Assembly: GCA_012274445.1 (NCBI GenBank)
Contig: JAAROD010000093.1
Span: forward strand, 1,984,001-2,048,000
From: Sclerotiophoma versabilis
Taxonomy: Eukaryota > Ascomycota > Dothideomycetes > Pleosporales > Didymellaceae
Reading direction: 5' to 3'
Length of the DNA: 64,000 bases
The notes beneath the pieces are model-generated. The model was not told where the DNA came from, did no database searches, and saw only the letters and a program-made list of their open reading frames with translations. Below are positions 1-12,381 of the stretch, piece by piece. Made by a program: the position numbers and the translations under genes. Every line of letters begins with the position of its first letter. The stretch's first letter is position 1.

Positions 1-2
1 CG

Positions 3-1629
3 AGTCTGAACCGTCCCGCTGATCCGCATGCGACAAACGCGCCGGTCTTGACGCCGAATGGCAACGCAGTTATTGTGAATGAGAGTCCAAGTAAGAAGAG
101 GAAGGCGAATGATTTGCCCCCAGATGTTGGGTCGCCGCTCAAGGCGGGGAGCTCGACGGTGGATACGTTGTTGAAGGATGCAGAAGCCTATCTGATCAAG
201 GTCGATGCGGAGATGACTGGCAACGGGAGGCTAGAGAAGATAATAAGGAGCCATCACTGCAAGATGTTCAACCCCGAGGGGCTGAGGGAGGTGGTAGACC
301 CGTTCACGGCGCTGGCGAGTGGGATTATCGGACAGCAGGTAAGCACAAACATGACCACCAAAGACTCGCATCAGCGTCAGCACCAGCGCACCAAAGGTGA
401 TAAGATACTGCGGTGGAAAGGTGGGAAGCTATATCGATCTGCGTTGATAACTATCTACGACCGCAGCCTCACCAAGAGGAGACAAAGAACTGACGCCTCC
501 AGGTCTCTGGTGCAGCTGCAGCCTCGATCCGCAAGAAATTCACCGCCCTCTTCGAAGACACGCATCCCGCCTTCCCTTCACCCGCCCAAGTCCTCACACT
601 CGACATCCCCACACTGCGCACGGCAGGCCTCTCGCAGCGCAAAGCCGAGTATATTACGGGACTCGCCGAGAAATTCGCATCGGACGAGTTCACTGCAGAG
701 GGCCTTGTAAGCGCGAGTGATGAAGAGCTGATCGACAAGCTAGTCGCAGTGAGGGGGCTGGGACGGTGGAGTGTGGAGATGTTCGCTTGTTTCGGGTTGA
801 AGAGGATGGATGTCTTCAGTACGGGGGATCTAGGCGTGCAGTGAGTCCTTCCCCTCCCAGCTTCCCATCTTCCCGTCCCGTTTGCTCTCGTTTGTGTTAT
901 TGTTGTTCGGTGTATCTGGCATAGTGCTGCTGTTGTGCTGTGCGATTCGATGAGTGCGGTTGCTACACCACGCAAAGACCGGTGCATGCATGCCAAGGGT
1001 CGTACCACGTTCAACGTTGAGAGTGCGCGCCAAGTGAGGGAGTATCCTGGCACTCGACTTTCCACGACATTTCTTGCAGCAGCGGGCAATAGCAATGACA
1101 AGGAAGACTATGCTAACATGTCACAGACGGGGTATGGCTGCATACATGGGGCGGGACGTTTCCAAACTAAAGACCAAGGGCGGGAAATGGAAGTACGTAT
1201 CACCTACCTCCACTCTATTCACATCCTGCTGTTGTCAGTGCCTTGTTCATGAGCACTTGTCTGCTTAATTTATCATGCATGAAGGGTACATGAGCCGACA
1301 GTCGCCGCCGGTGGCTCAAGAGTTACTTTGCTGGGAGTTGCCAGTCTTATGTGCTTGAAGAGTTACTTCTTTCAGCCACGCGGTGTTCCCCGCGGCCCAT
1401 GGCGCTTGAAAAGTGACGCTGACATTGAGCTCGCAGATACATGTCTGAGCAAGAGATGCTGTCCATAGCAAGCAAATTCTCGCCATACAGGTGCGTTGAT
1501 CTCCGTTGTGCATAGCGCTTGCAACGCGGCATATGCTCTGAATATGTTACACAGCTAAGGCTTTACAGGTCCTTGTTCATGTGGTATATGTGGCGAATCG
1601 CAGATGTGGAGACTGAAGTGCTGGAGTAG
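3..1629 (+). CDS. MAG1: DNA-3-methyladenine glycosylase (HhH-GPD family), 5' end outside window
   Basis: Base-excision repair enzyme that removes alkylated purines from nuclear DNA. I read five exons: 3-338, 503-840, 1127-1192, 1437-1490 and 1569-1629, with every junction keeping phase. The first exon is open from the window edge, so the start lies upstream. Visible signatures are the block PFTALASGIIGQQVSGAAA across the first junction, the helix-hairpin-helix VRGLGRWSVEM, and, after it, an Asp in STGDLGVQ at the position of the catalytic aspartate of the family. The C-terminus contains RSLFMWYMWR, as in fungal Mag1. The 286-nt intron 841-1126 carries a clear TGCTAAC branch site shortly before its acceptor. 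The identification is firm; the unseen N-terminus is the main gap. Confidence 0.9.
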
Positions 1630-4600
1630 CTGGAAGCTTCCGTCGTCTGGAGCGGTCTGATCTTGAGCAGTCTTAGGAGGGTTGATTCTGGATGTCAGTG
1701 TGACATTCGCTCTTGATATTGAGCATCAGCGTGTCACTACTGATCGTCAACGGCTCATGCAGGTAGAGGTACAGAGGGTTGCAATACATCTGACATCTGT
1801 CATATGCCATATGTCGTCTGCAAGTCGTGAACGAGCGGAAAAGGACCGATAGCTTTCCGCTGCGAAGCATTCCTCGCTTATGCTTCCCATGCGGTTGCTG
1901 CTGCGCCAATTGGCGATTTTTCGTCTCCTCGACTGGTTGTGCTACCTGAAGTCGCAAAGATAACAGCAACGAGCGAGCGCAGTCTTTCTGTCACGGGAAA
2001 AGTATCCAAGGTTCGCCCTGATGAAAGACTTGCATTATCCCTAGTGAGATGAAGTGATGCGTTACCAGATGAGGAATGCCGTAACCATTGGCTCGTAGAG
2101 GGCACCGCCTCCAGTTGCGACATACGCTGTGTAGCAGAATCCTGCGGTTCGTGCCGCAAGGTACTGTCAATCCGATCTTGATTGCGCAAATATCCGTCTC
2201 GCACATAGAGAAAAAGGCGGGTTGTAACATGGAGACCCTGGCTGGCAACGGGGGCCTGGGTTATCACATCGATTGGAGTGGAGGTTTTGTGCTCCGCAGA
2301 AGTGGGGTGAAGCTGGATTGGGTACAGCGGGCGTTACCCAGCAATCAAGTGGGAGAGCAGGTTGCTAACAAGATCGATAGATGCTGAAGGCGGATGTTGT
2401 ACAGACAGTGGGCCTGCGCGGCTCCGGGTGTCGGAAGAAGACCTGCCGCATGAAGCTAGGAGTAAGTCTGGACGAAGTCGTTTGATAGGAGGAAACTCCA
2501 TCGCTGCAGCTGTCAGCATGCATGGTACGACATTGCCCAACAATGTAGGGACATCCTCACTGAAACAATGCCTGACCATGCCTGACCATGGATGTAGATA
2601 CTAGAACTCAGGAGTCGTTGCACCGAGCATTGATCAGTCGGTCCACTCTTGAGCATAATCCAGATTCGTTGTGTTGACGTTCATGTTGTAGTATGCAGCT
2701 TTCAGTGTGTACCCCAGTCAACTCATGCAAGACATGGCCACGAACTATGCGCCTTGCACATCCAATACGAGCCTTGTGCTACTCACACCTGGTAGACGAA
2801 AAAGACAACTTGTGACGTACGAGATGCATAGCACCGATGAAGTCGAGATGTTAGTTGTGATGACAAGCGTGTATGAGATCGCATTCAGATCGGCAGATGT
2901 TGATCGATGTTGGAGTTGCAGAAGTGATCAGCTGATGGCGGTGCACCTTGCTTTACCTCCTTGTCTTTAAATCCACATGTCGTCCATGAGATACCTCTTT
3001 AGTAATAGCGATGGCATACCAGGTCGCGAGTACGATGTTTACTGTGGAATGAGCGGAGTTTGCCAAGAAGACTCGAGTCGTACGAGGTACCAGAGGCAAG
3101 AAGACGTGCGTGCATACGAGGTTTTTCGTCCTTGTGATGGCGTAGGTGGATGTGTACTCTTGCACAATGCTCTTTGAAAGCTTGTCCTAGAATGTATAGC
3201 GACTGTCTTTCACAGTCGACCGATACGGACGCTGCTGGGAGGGGTACTAACTGTTAGGTCAAGAAAATTGTTGGATCTGATCACCATGGCCCGGGATGTG
3301 TGCTCAGTAAAACGTGCATTTGTTGACATTGCGCCCCTGATGGTTGCGCTTTGTCGCGTGGGTTTGAGGTAGAAGGTCTCGGCGGATCTGGCAAATATAT
3401 GGTTGTTCCTGGCGATCATTGTGGAGGTGGATTGTTATGAGCCATCTGCACAACATGCCGGTAGGAGCCATCATACCTCCCCAGGGCGATGATCTAGTTT
3501 TCAGCAACAAAGTTGCCAATCCTCACACATGGCTAACAAGGCGGGCAGTCGTTGTGTATCGCCGTGACATCAACAAATGCCCAGCTGACAACAAACGTTA
3601 GAGCGAGCGGCAAGCGAGGTTTGCAGAAGCTTGGAAGGAAATGAGATGACCTAAAAGCGGAGTCTTGGACGATCAGGGGGAACGGGTAGAAGTAACGGCC
3701 GAACGCCAAGTGGGTATTCATATTACGATGATGATATCGCCGCAGAGGAAGGTGGGTTTCTCGAGATTGCGGCGGGCGCACTTGCCCAAACAGAGGCTGT
3801 CAAAGTTAATTCGGGCTGGCGGGCAGGGATGTGTCTGGTCGGGAGACGCGCAATTCACTGTTCAACATTCTGCAAACTAGGAGTTGCAGGCAACGAGCAG
3901 CGACAAAATGGCCATGTGTGGCTGGACAGGCGTGCGGGGACGCAGCTGCAAGCTGTGAGAGGATGACGGTCAGTGGTTTGGAGAGAGCGGGACTGTGTTT
4001 GAGATGTGTGGTGTCCGGCACTGTGCAAGGGGATCCGTACGAAGGTTTGAAATGTGCACGCACGGTCAGGCCACGACACCATGTCCGCTCCATGGAGGGC
4101 CAAGAATGGACAAGCACGTCAAGCAGACAGCAGAGGCTCTAATTAGGGCAGACGGTGATGCTGAAGGGGCGGCTTCGGAAGTCTAGTGCAGTGCTGTGGC
4201 GTGCGCTGGCCAAGTGAAGAGCACCACGGATGAACGGCGAGACGGTGCACGCCAGCAGCAGCACGTGGAGACAGCTCGCGAGCGGCCGGCGGGCTCTGGA
4301 TGGTGAGGCGGTGCACGGGTTCCAAGGAATCGAGATTTGCAAGCCGCGGACAAGTGCGGGCCTGCGAAGGCTATCCATGGGAGGAAACGCCGATGCCTTC
4401 ACTGCCTGTCAAGACAGGACGACGCTGGGTGGCAGCCTCTCGACGCGTGGGTGGCGCCGACAGCGCGTTGCAGCAGCGCCCTTCTGCGCTGCTGCTCGTG
4501 CGGCTGTGTGCAGCACGAAGCAGGTTGGCAGGCCATCGAGTCCGACGGGGCAGCCAGCTGCCCACGCGTGGCCCAACAGTGCGCCGGCCTGCGCTGCTTC

Positions 4601-5045
4601 AGGCTTGTTGATGGTCCACGCAAAAAGAATGCCACGCACGAGCACGAGCCAATAGTGATCGATATGGTCGGCCGCACTAAGACGACTAGGGCCTTCCTCC
4701 TTTCTTCAGCCAGGCCGAGTGCTGCCCTCTCCTTCTTCTACGACCTCCACCCTCGTTCTTGCTCGTCAGACCATTACGCTTTCCCCGTCGGCGCTGGGGC
4801 TACTCTTTTAATAACGTGCTCTTTCGTTTGCAACTAATTCTGTCACTCGCTCCACCCATCTTTCCACCCATTCACCGCGCACCCACGTCGCCCACCAGAG
4901 CGCAGTCTTAATATCCACGGTTTGTGCAACCCCGACGCCTCCTGCGCCGCCAGACGACGCAACTCCACCAGCCTCTGCTCCTCCCCACGCCCAGCGACTG
5001 ACATTGCACCGCCAGTAACCGACACCGTCTCGCACATCAGCCACC
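1630..5045. other. Gene-poor 3.4-kb interval upstream of ECM33
   Basis: No open frame here shows family motifs or a convincing chain of exons. The frames present overlap on both strands and look random. About 4150-4620 is GC-rich, and 4650-5045 becomes pyrimidine-rich, as expected of a fungal promoter and leader ahead of the strongly biased ECM33 gene. A short tandem copy of the 10-mer CCTGACCATG lies near 2570-2590. The interval may hold a long regulatory region or a non-coding RNA, but nothing in the sequence proves either. Confidence 0.5.
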
Positions 5046-6349
5046 ATGTCCTCGTTCCTCAAGATCGCCCTGCCGGCTCTGGCCCTCACAGGCTCCGCCT
5101 ACGGTATGTCTGCCCGGCCATTGAGCCATCTCTCCTGCGCAAAGCCGTTGCTAATGCATCCCTGCAGCCCAGTCCAGCTGCAGTGTCTCCGCGACCACCA
5201 CTCTCCAGAACGCCGGCGATGCCACCGCTCTTGCCGCGTGCAAGACCTTCTCTGGATCCATTGCCATTGCTACCGGTACCACCGACGACATTGCGTTGAA
5301 CGGCATCAAGAAGATCACCGGCGACCTGACCGCCACCGACAACGCGAACATGAAGCGTTTCAGCGCCGACAGCCTCGAGGAGCTTGACGGCTCAATGACC
5401 CTGAGTGGCTTGACCCGCCTGTACGGCGTCGACTTCCCCAAGCTCAAGAAGGTAGAGTCGATCAAGTGGAACGCTCTCCCCAACCTCCAGACCATTGGTT
5501 TCACCGCTGAGGTCACTGAAGCCGACAACATCAACATCCAGAACACTGCTCTTCGCTCCCTCAAGGGCATCAACATCGAGAAGGCCGACACCATCTTCAT
5601 CGCCAACAACGGCTACATCAACGAAATCAGCATGCAGCTTGGTAATGTCTCTAACTCGCTGACTTTCGCCAACAACAACGAGGCCCTCGCTGTTACCCTG
5701 CCCAACCTCATCTGGGCCACCAACCTGACTTTCCGTTTCGTCGGTTCTCTTGAGATGCCTTCTCTCGAGACGCTCAACGGATCTCTCGGCCTGTACAACA
5801 ACGGCTTCGAGACCTTCTCCGCCCCCAACCTGACTGCCATCGGCGAGGCTCTTGCCATTGTCGCCAACGAGAAGGTTTCCAACATCAGCTTCCCTCAGCT
5901 CACTAAGATTACCGACAACCTCCAAATTGCCAACAACACCAACCTCTCTGCCATCGACGGCTTCCCCAAGCTGAAGAGCATTGGTGGTGCTTTTGATATC
6001 TCTGGAAACATGAGCGAGTAAGTCAAGTCGATCCTATTCAATGTCGTGCCTGTGCTAATTATATACTAGTGTCGAGACCCCTGCACTTGACAGTGTCAAG
6101 GGTACCTTCAACCTGCAGTCTACTGGCAACGTCACTGAGTCTTGCGCTTTCTACAAGCCTCTCAAGGACAAGAAGCTCATTGAGGGCAAGTACTTCTGCC
6201 AGGGCAAGCTCGTCAACCCCGGCCAGCAGGGAAGCAAGCCCACCAGCCAGTCTGGCAACGACGACACCAAGACTGGTGCTGCCACAAGCCTGAGCGCCGT
6301 CAACGGCGCTCTTGGTCTTGCTGCCATGGCCGCTGTCTTCCTTCTCTAA
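5046..6349 (+). CDS. ECM33: GPI-anchored cell-wall protein, Ecm33/Sps2 family
   Basis: Secreted GPI protein of the plasma membrane and cell wall, needed in other fungi for wall integrity. Exons are 5046-5103, 5168-6017 and 6070-6349, giving 395 residues. The start ATG lies in a CACCATG context. Residues 1-20 form a signal peptide (MSSFLKIALPALALTGSAYG), immediately followed by intron 1. The middle is a receptor-L-domain-like run of beta-helix repeats, with recurring patterns such as LPNLQTIGF, LPNLIWATNL and FPKLKSIGGAF, and several Asn-X-Ser/Thr sites. A Ser/Thr/Gly spacer leads to a hydrophobic C-terminus ending AAMAAVFLL, typical of a GPI attachment signal. Codon choice is strongly C-ending, suggesting high expression. 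Family assignment is firm. Confidence 0.93.
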
Positions 6350-7980
6350 ACTGTTTCGGACGCTGGCGTTTCCATTGCATCTGCATAGACTAATCATCCA
6401 CGATCTTGCTTCCTTTGATAGCGTATGGCATCTTCTGACAAGCGCTCACGTTTGAGCTCGACATGACGAGGACTGGAGTGGTTTGGGCGAAGGGTTAATG
6501 GGCCCGCATGCATCAGTTGTATGTATTAGTTGGCTACAGGGATCAAATATGGTAGACTTTCAATCTGCAGTACACACTAGTCAACTCTCTCCGGCCTCGA
6601 GCGGAATGGCACTACAGGCTGCTTGAGAGAGTTGCATTTGCACATTTGTTACACTCCTTTCAATCTTTTGTATAGGGTATCTCCGCTTCTCACCTTGCCG
6701 TATGAGGTATGCAAAAATATACTCTGAAGTTGTCAATGCTTCTTGACAATGCTCTAGCTCAACTTGTTCTAGTGCTCTAGCCTTGTATTCTGCGCCCATG
6801 TCCGTCATCGATAAGATGATCTTCAATAGTCTCTGTCACTTCTCCGTCGCAACCCCAAACGGTTTGCTCGAGCCGGGGAATGCGGATCAGCGTCTAGCGC
6901 CCGTGTAGTGTCGAGCCGGGGGCTCACCAAATCCCTCCAGGTTACACAACCTACATATCCATGTTTAGCTGTCGCAACTTCAACCCATGTCTGTTGCTCC
7001 ACTTTCTTGCCACCGAAAACGCCCAAAACAACGAGCCGCTGGCTTTGAGGGTCTCGCGAATCGAGAATGCAGCCGCCGACCATGAGCCTGGCAAACGGTG
7101 TCTTCAAAGATTTGCTTTTTCAACCGGGGTCTCTCCCGCACCCATTGAGCAAGCCACGATGATACCTTAACTATGAATCGAGAACTACCATCAGCCTCGA
7201 GGCCTAAAACAGAGTGCCTGCTGCCCTCTAAGACATACCCATGGCGGAGGAGCGCTACATCTGCACGTTCTGCATTTGACAATGCTGTTCTACATTGACG
7301 ACTCCGAAGACGCAGGTCGGTTGTTTCATTGCTCGAATCAACTACTGCGTTGGCCGAAGCGAACATGAGCGGTGAATGGTGCTTGACAGCCTTGCATCTT
7401 TTGGCTGTCATCGAGAAAACCGCCAGAGCATGTGCAGGGTGCCCATGTCTATCAGCTGCAGACTGCATGTCTCAAACGACGTCCCTTGCCGATGCACTTC
7501 GAGCGCATCGCCCAGCCCACCCCCACAGCTCGTGGTGATACAAGCTATTCCTCTTTGGACACAGTCATCTAGACACGACTGCTCTTCTTTTGGTCTTGCA
7601 TGATAGAAGTTTGGTACCGAAAGGATTCATACCCTCGTCTGTGTGAAGGGTTGCAATGGCCATCAACTAACGTCTTCGAACATGGGTGAGCACCCGCTTC
7701 CGCGTTGCCGTCACTAAGATCTGCTGCATGATACCATGGCCTCCAATCCTCAGATGTTATAAAGGCAATCAGTTTCCTTCCTCAGTTTCACATCACATCA
7801 CTCACGACGACCTGCATTCCAACCACTTGTGTCCTTTGGCGGCTTCTTACTCTTGCTTTACTATCAACGTCTCTCATCACTCCTACATAATGCTCCATTT
7901 TCACCTGCCCAACCCGGCAACGGTGGTATCTCATCAGCCAACCGGTGACATGTAAGATGACATAAACACTATTGTTGCAG
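6350..7980. other. Intergenic, nothing supported
   Basis: Holds the 3' flank of ECM33 and the leader of the next gene. The minus-strand frame at 6980-7468 has no family motif and odd composition, and I treat it as chance. A possible first coding exon of the next gene lies at 7890-7925 (see that entry). Confidence 0.5.
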
Positions 7981-8823
7981 ATGATTCTAACGACACTCAG
8001 CAAACCTGAACTTACCAACGTCAAGCTGGCACCCATCCGTCAGGTCACTCCCGAACAGCGATTCCACTACAGTTCGAGCGTAACCAACTATGATTCCGAC
8101 ATGTCCAGGCGTCCATCGGTTTCTTCGATAGCATCATCCGGCTTCCATCCTTCTCGTTCTGCCTCTCCTGCGTTCTCTGCCTCAACTCTGGAGTCTCAAT
8201 ATGGAGCTTCCAGACCCCTCGATCGCTTGCGACTGCAGGCCGGCCATGTCCAGAACTTTCCCTACACCACATCAATGCCCGACTCCACATCTGTTACACC
8301 TCATGCTGGCGGAAAGGCAAGCAAGAAGAAGCGAGAAGACCGCAAGCAGTATTCCAAGCGAGCAATGGCTGGAACAACTTCTTCCAGGGTCCGAAAGAGT
8401 GACAACGAAGCGGGCAACCGGTACTGTCAAGCCCTCGACCAGGCCGATCTTGCACGTGTGTGCATCGAGGCCAACCCCAACATCGAACATACCGCAGCAC
8501 CACGACACGGTAGTGCGGGTCCATGGGTTCCGCTCAAGGCCAACAATATCGCCCAGGACGTTCGTCAAGATGGCATTGATCCGTCGAGATGGAACAAGTC
8601 TTCTGTCAACGGCTCAGCTATCCTAATACTCGAGCACAGCAATGCACTGTTCGACGATGCGGCCAGGACCCTTCAACGTCTAGAGGAGCGAGTGCCGAAC
8701 ATGTCCAACGAGCAAATTACGGCGGAGTTGGCCTGGTTCAGACAGTGTTTAGACGCTGCGGCCAACTCCCGTGGCGAGGCTGGTTACAAACTAGCCTCAG
8801 AGCGAATGATCTCTAAGCTCTGA
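7981..8823 (+). CDS. Basic Ser-rich protein of unknown function
   Basis: A single open exon of 280 residues from the ATG at 7981. I do not recognise the family. The first 100 residues are Ser/Pro-rich and likely disordered. A lysine/arginine cluster, KASKKKREDRKQYSKRAM, sits near residues 110-130 and could be a nuclear signal. The last half is more ordered and helical, with RTLQRLEERVPNMSNEQI and AELAWFRQCLDAAANSR. The start is not certain. An upstream ATG at 7890 opens twelve codons that end at a good donor (7926, GTATCT); splicing to the acceptor just before 7981 would add those residues in frame. Codon usage and length make a real gene likely. Confidence 0.75.
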   Translation: MILTTLSKPELTNVKLAPIRQVTPEQRFHYSSSVTNYDSDMSRRPSVSSIASSGFHPSRSASPAFSASTLESQYGASRPLDRLRLQAGHVQNFPYTTSMPDSTSVTPHAGGKASKKKREDRKQYSKRAMAGTTSSRVRKSDNEAGNRYCQALDQADLARVCIEANPNIEHTAAPRHGSAGPWVPLKANNIAQDVRQDGIDPSRWNKSSVNGSAILILEHSNALFDDAARTLQRLEERVPNMSNEQITAELAWFRQCLDAAANSRGEAGYKLASERMISKL

Positions 8824-9957
8824 AAAGAGCTAGACAATCGCATCACGATCAACGCACATTGCAGCGTTTTCAGATTTTCCAGCGGCATTGGTGGTGTATT
8901 GAATATTGTTCATTGTGAGGCTTTTTATCCCCACCTAAAAGTTTGTTGCACTTTGTTGCTCTGGTGGTCCTCTCTCGGTTTGGAGTAGACTTTGCTCTCT
9001 CACTGTGTATCCTGCACACGTACACAGCTTTTCTTTACAGCGCGTCACTGGGTGGGTGTATCACATTACTTATTTCGGCGTTTCTTATTTTTTGTTTTTC
9101 ACGACGAACGACGTTCTGTATGACGATCTTAACGGCCTCCTAATCATGGATATTCTTAGCTTAGCATTATGGTATACCCGCGTCGCACTCGATGCACCTG
9201 TGCTTCTTCCTTGCTCGAGGAAGGCACGATCAAGCAATCAAAACGATATCACCCGCATAAGTGCCCTCGTCACCACCTCACTTTCATTGACTTGCCTTTT
9301 CTTCATAAGCATTGCCGCTGCTAGTTCCTTAGCTCCCGTTCTGCCGGCGAGCCAATCTTGGACCCCAGCCCCTCGATCACAGCTAATGTCGCTTTCTCTT
9401 CTCCTCACCTTTAAATGTGTTCGCTTACGGCCCCGGGAATGCTCTTCCGCTGCACAGGGTAGCCGAAAGTAGGTAGACTCGCCAATGTGCATGCATCATT
9501 GCAACACTCGCAGCGATTTCTCACTTCTGCGCTGCGGACGGCTCGTCTGAACGGTAAGTGGATATGTGGAGCACGAGGATAGGATAACCCAGATTGTCTT
9601 GCTTCAGGTGGCGCCTTTGATGCAGCCCCATAATCGCGCGGTTCGAGATGCGCTGATGGCTAACCCTTTGCAGTTCTGTGTTCCTATCGACTTCAGCCTC
9701 CACCGCGCAACGCTGCGCGCTTCTCCGCACCACCATCAAGCACCCTCCTCAACGGATTTGCCTCCTTCGACCAGCATTCGTTCGTGGACGGCCATTGTTA
9801 GCCCGAATATGCGGTCCTACATCCCACTGCCGCTTCCCGAAAAATGATTCATGGCAACCCTAATATGGGCCTGTGATGTGCAAACGGCAGCGGCTTCCTG
9901 CATGACGAACTGACTAAACGGCCGGGCAGTCGCATCAGAACGTGTTTGTCACAGCAA

Positions 9958-10755
9958 TGTGCAACCTCAAAGCTCGTTTCGTCCTCGACAATGACCTTGC
10001 TCGTGGGCTAGGCACTGGGCCCCTGAGGCTTCCTGCATGGCAGGAATGTTTCCCCATCCTGTTTCGAGACATGTTATTGGCTCATAGAGCCTCGTTCCCG
10101 TACCGATGCTTCCCCCTGTGAGTAGTCACGATTGTTGTAGACAGTCCAGCATGGTCTACTGCGGGTCGCCAGCAGACGATGTGGAAAGTCTTTGTAGTGT
10201 CTGTTCAGCTTGGACGAACGTGGCTCTGCGGATACTCTAGGTTGTCTCGACTTGGTCTCACATTTCGCTCGAAATGTCTACTTCTCGAGCTTCCTGCAGT
10301 AAGGAAGTCAACATCCAGTTCAACGAGCGGATTGATCTTCCGCCAACCTTGCAACTCTTGATTGTGATCCCGCAGGTTACTGCAAGCAGACATGCACCCC
10401 TGCAGTGGCCAAGCTGTGTGAAAATTTGCGGACGTCCCTACATCCGCTGTGCTACGTGTCAGATGTTGGAGCAACCTACGAGTGCATGGCGGAAATCACT
10501 CCGAATTTCCTCCACCACTGCCATGTTCCCCAAACGCCGAAAGATCTCGCAGTGGCCATGGCTCTACTGGGAAGCTCAGGCCAGGCTTTTGCGCTCTCCT
10601 GCTTTCAAGTCGAGGCTGTTATTTGTCGTCGTCCGGGGTGCAACCGGCGAAAGGGCCGACTTGTTTGCCAGGAGCTGCTCTATGTACAACAGCTGTCCCA
10701 TCTCCACATCTCAGCTGACCGATCGCTCTTGTATCCACAATCAAGATCTGGGTAA
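9958..10755 (+). pseudogene. Possible decayed or partial cysteine-rich coding region
   Basis: Three consecutive stretches have coding-like codon choice but do not join into a sensible gene. The first begins with an ATG at 9958 and stays open to a donor-like GTGAGT near 10119. The next starts at about 10141 and contains CGSPADDVESLCSVCSAW. The third, 10372-10755, contains KLCENLRTSLHPLCYVSD and several further Cys. The gap between the first two is only about 23 nt, too short for an intron, and no usable donor links the second to the third. This may be a relic of a secreted Cys-rich protein, or coincidence. Confidence 0.22.
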
Positions 10756-11282
10756 GATTCTGCTCCCTATCCGATACAGTCTTGATACTGCTGCAAGCCA
10801 CCAAAGTTGGACGACCCATGGACAGTTTAGGGAAGCCATGATGCCATATTTCCACAATCACGACCGCGCAGGTCTCGACTCTCACAGATACCTGCAGGCA
10901 CTGCCGTGGCACCATCTCTTGTTTTTGTTGGAGCTCTTTGGTCACTGGCGTGTATACAGCTCCACTTCTAGCATGGGCTTGCAGCTCGTGTCAGCGAGGC
11001 TTGGGGAAGTACAGTGCCGTTCCGCTGACAAGGAACGTATGGTTCATGAGCAATACGTGCAGTAGCGCGGAAGAGGGGTGACGACCAGGTCTGGAGGATG
11101 ACCATGGATGAAGCTGGTAGACGTTGTATCGAGTGTTGGTGAAGGCTGGAAAGGGTCCGGGGTGCGTTGCTTTTTTCTTGGACAGTCCATGTCGTTGCGA
11201 AAACCCTATGTCTCAACGGCTACAAGGAGTGAGACCGGCAGCTTGGTCTGTAACTGTAAAAGAGGGATAGGCACTCTGCTGG

Positions 11283-11824
11283 CTATGCGCATAGATGTCT
11301 CTTGATTCTGAACTCATCGAGCTTGCGCGTTAGCATGCGCATCTGTTCCAGCTGACATGGGGTCCGCTTAGAGGCTGCATAGCTCCGTTGGAGAGCGCTC
11401 TTGAAGTTTGCAGTGTCGAGTTCCTCCGTCGCTACCCAGCCCGCAGCCTCCTCCGAGCTCAGCGACATGCACCATTCAAGTTGGACTCTGGTGGAGGGGG
11501 CGGTGCGGAGCAGCTACATAGCGCGAAACTCGTATTCCCACGAAACTAGTTTGGAAGCCCGCAAAGGTCTCGGTACGACGAGGCGCCCAGCGCGGGCCGC
11601 AGCGGGCAGCTCAGAGCTTATTCATCTAGAGTATGACGTGTGCAGCATCTCGGACAGTTGAGGCTCTTGCAAAGTTAGATGTTGCCGTCTGGAGTGATGG
11701 CTAACCAGCTTCCAGACGCCTGGGTGCGCTCAGCTGTAGCTCGTGCTAGCGCGTCGCTGGCCTTCACGTGTCCTCGACCAGGGTCCACGGCGACATGTGC
11801 AGAAGGAGCCATGGACGCTTGCTG
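11283..11824 (-). pseudogene. Possible coding remnant on the minus strand, unknown family
   Basis: From the true ATG at 11468 a 61-codon frame with C/G-ending codons reads SSEEAAGWVATEELDTANF and then a helical, basic stretch, stopping at 11283. The same frame extends upstream through a single TAG into SKLVSWEYEFRAM. Further upstream, minus-strand 11675-11824 has coding-like content (VDPGRGHVKASDALARATAE) ending in TAA. I could not join these into one gene, and no family is recognised. Either a broken gene or chance. Confidence 0.22.
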
Positions 11825-12381
11825 GCAAGATAAGCACCGATTGACAAGCCAAACAACGTGACAGGAGACTTGCAATTGCCAACCACCGCAGCAGACTACT
11901 CGTTTGAAACGTCCAAGGGCCGTTTTCTCGCATGCGTCGTCACCGGTGGACCTTGTTGCCGACGATCAATCTAGCTAGCGCATCGAGTGCATGCTCGACA
12001 CTGCGGACGGTGGGCAAGATCTGAGGCCGCAGCTGTGCGTTCTGCTCGTCGCTCCTTCCACACGCAATCCCGCACAGCAGGAAGGTGCTGCCCCGACTGT
12101 CGTTTCTGGCACCGGCCCCACTCGCAACGGCAAACGTCACTGCCTTGGCTCAACCACAGCTCTGCAGCTCCATTCGCGCGCCGCGCACCGCGCAGCAAAC
12201 CACCACGCTGGCTTCACCAGAGTCGCCCTCGCCCTCGCCGCCGCCGCCGCCGCCCCTCCACACACAGCGCCAGCGCAGGAATACTGGCGACATCCGCGCG
12301 AGGAGCTCGTCCATCCGCATCAGCCAGGCTCGGGGAGAGGAGGAGGAGGACAAGCAGCCAGCGGGCTTTGCACGTCTCAAC

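Larger units (their letters stand above)
8824..12381. other. Gene-poor 3.5-kb interval before MNN9
   Basis: The first 350 bases resemble a 3' untranslated region. No complete gene is supported. Two patches look partly coding and are listed separately (9958-10755 plus strand; 11283-11824 minus strand). The last 400 bases are the MNN9 leader, with a CCG run near 12239-12256 and no in-frame ATG before 12382. Confidence 0.45.

Noticed and set aside
5151..5925. Minus-strand frames across ECM33
   Set aside because: Shadows caused by the strong C-ending codon bias of the sense gene.
6980..7468. 162-codon minus-strand frame downstream of ECM33
   Set aside because: Random composition, many Arg/Ser/Cys, no motif, and no neighbouring exon.
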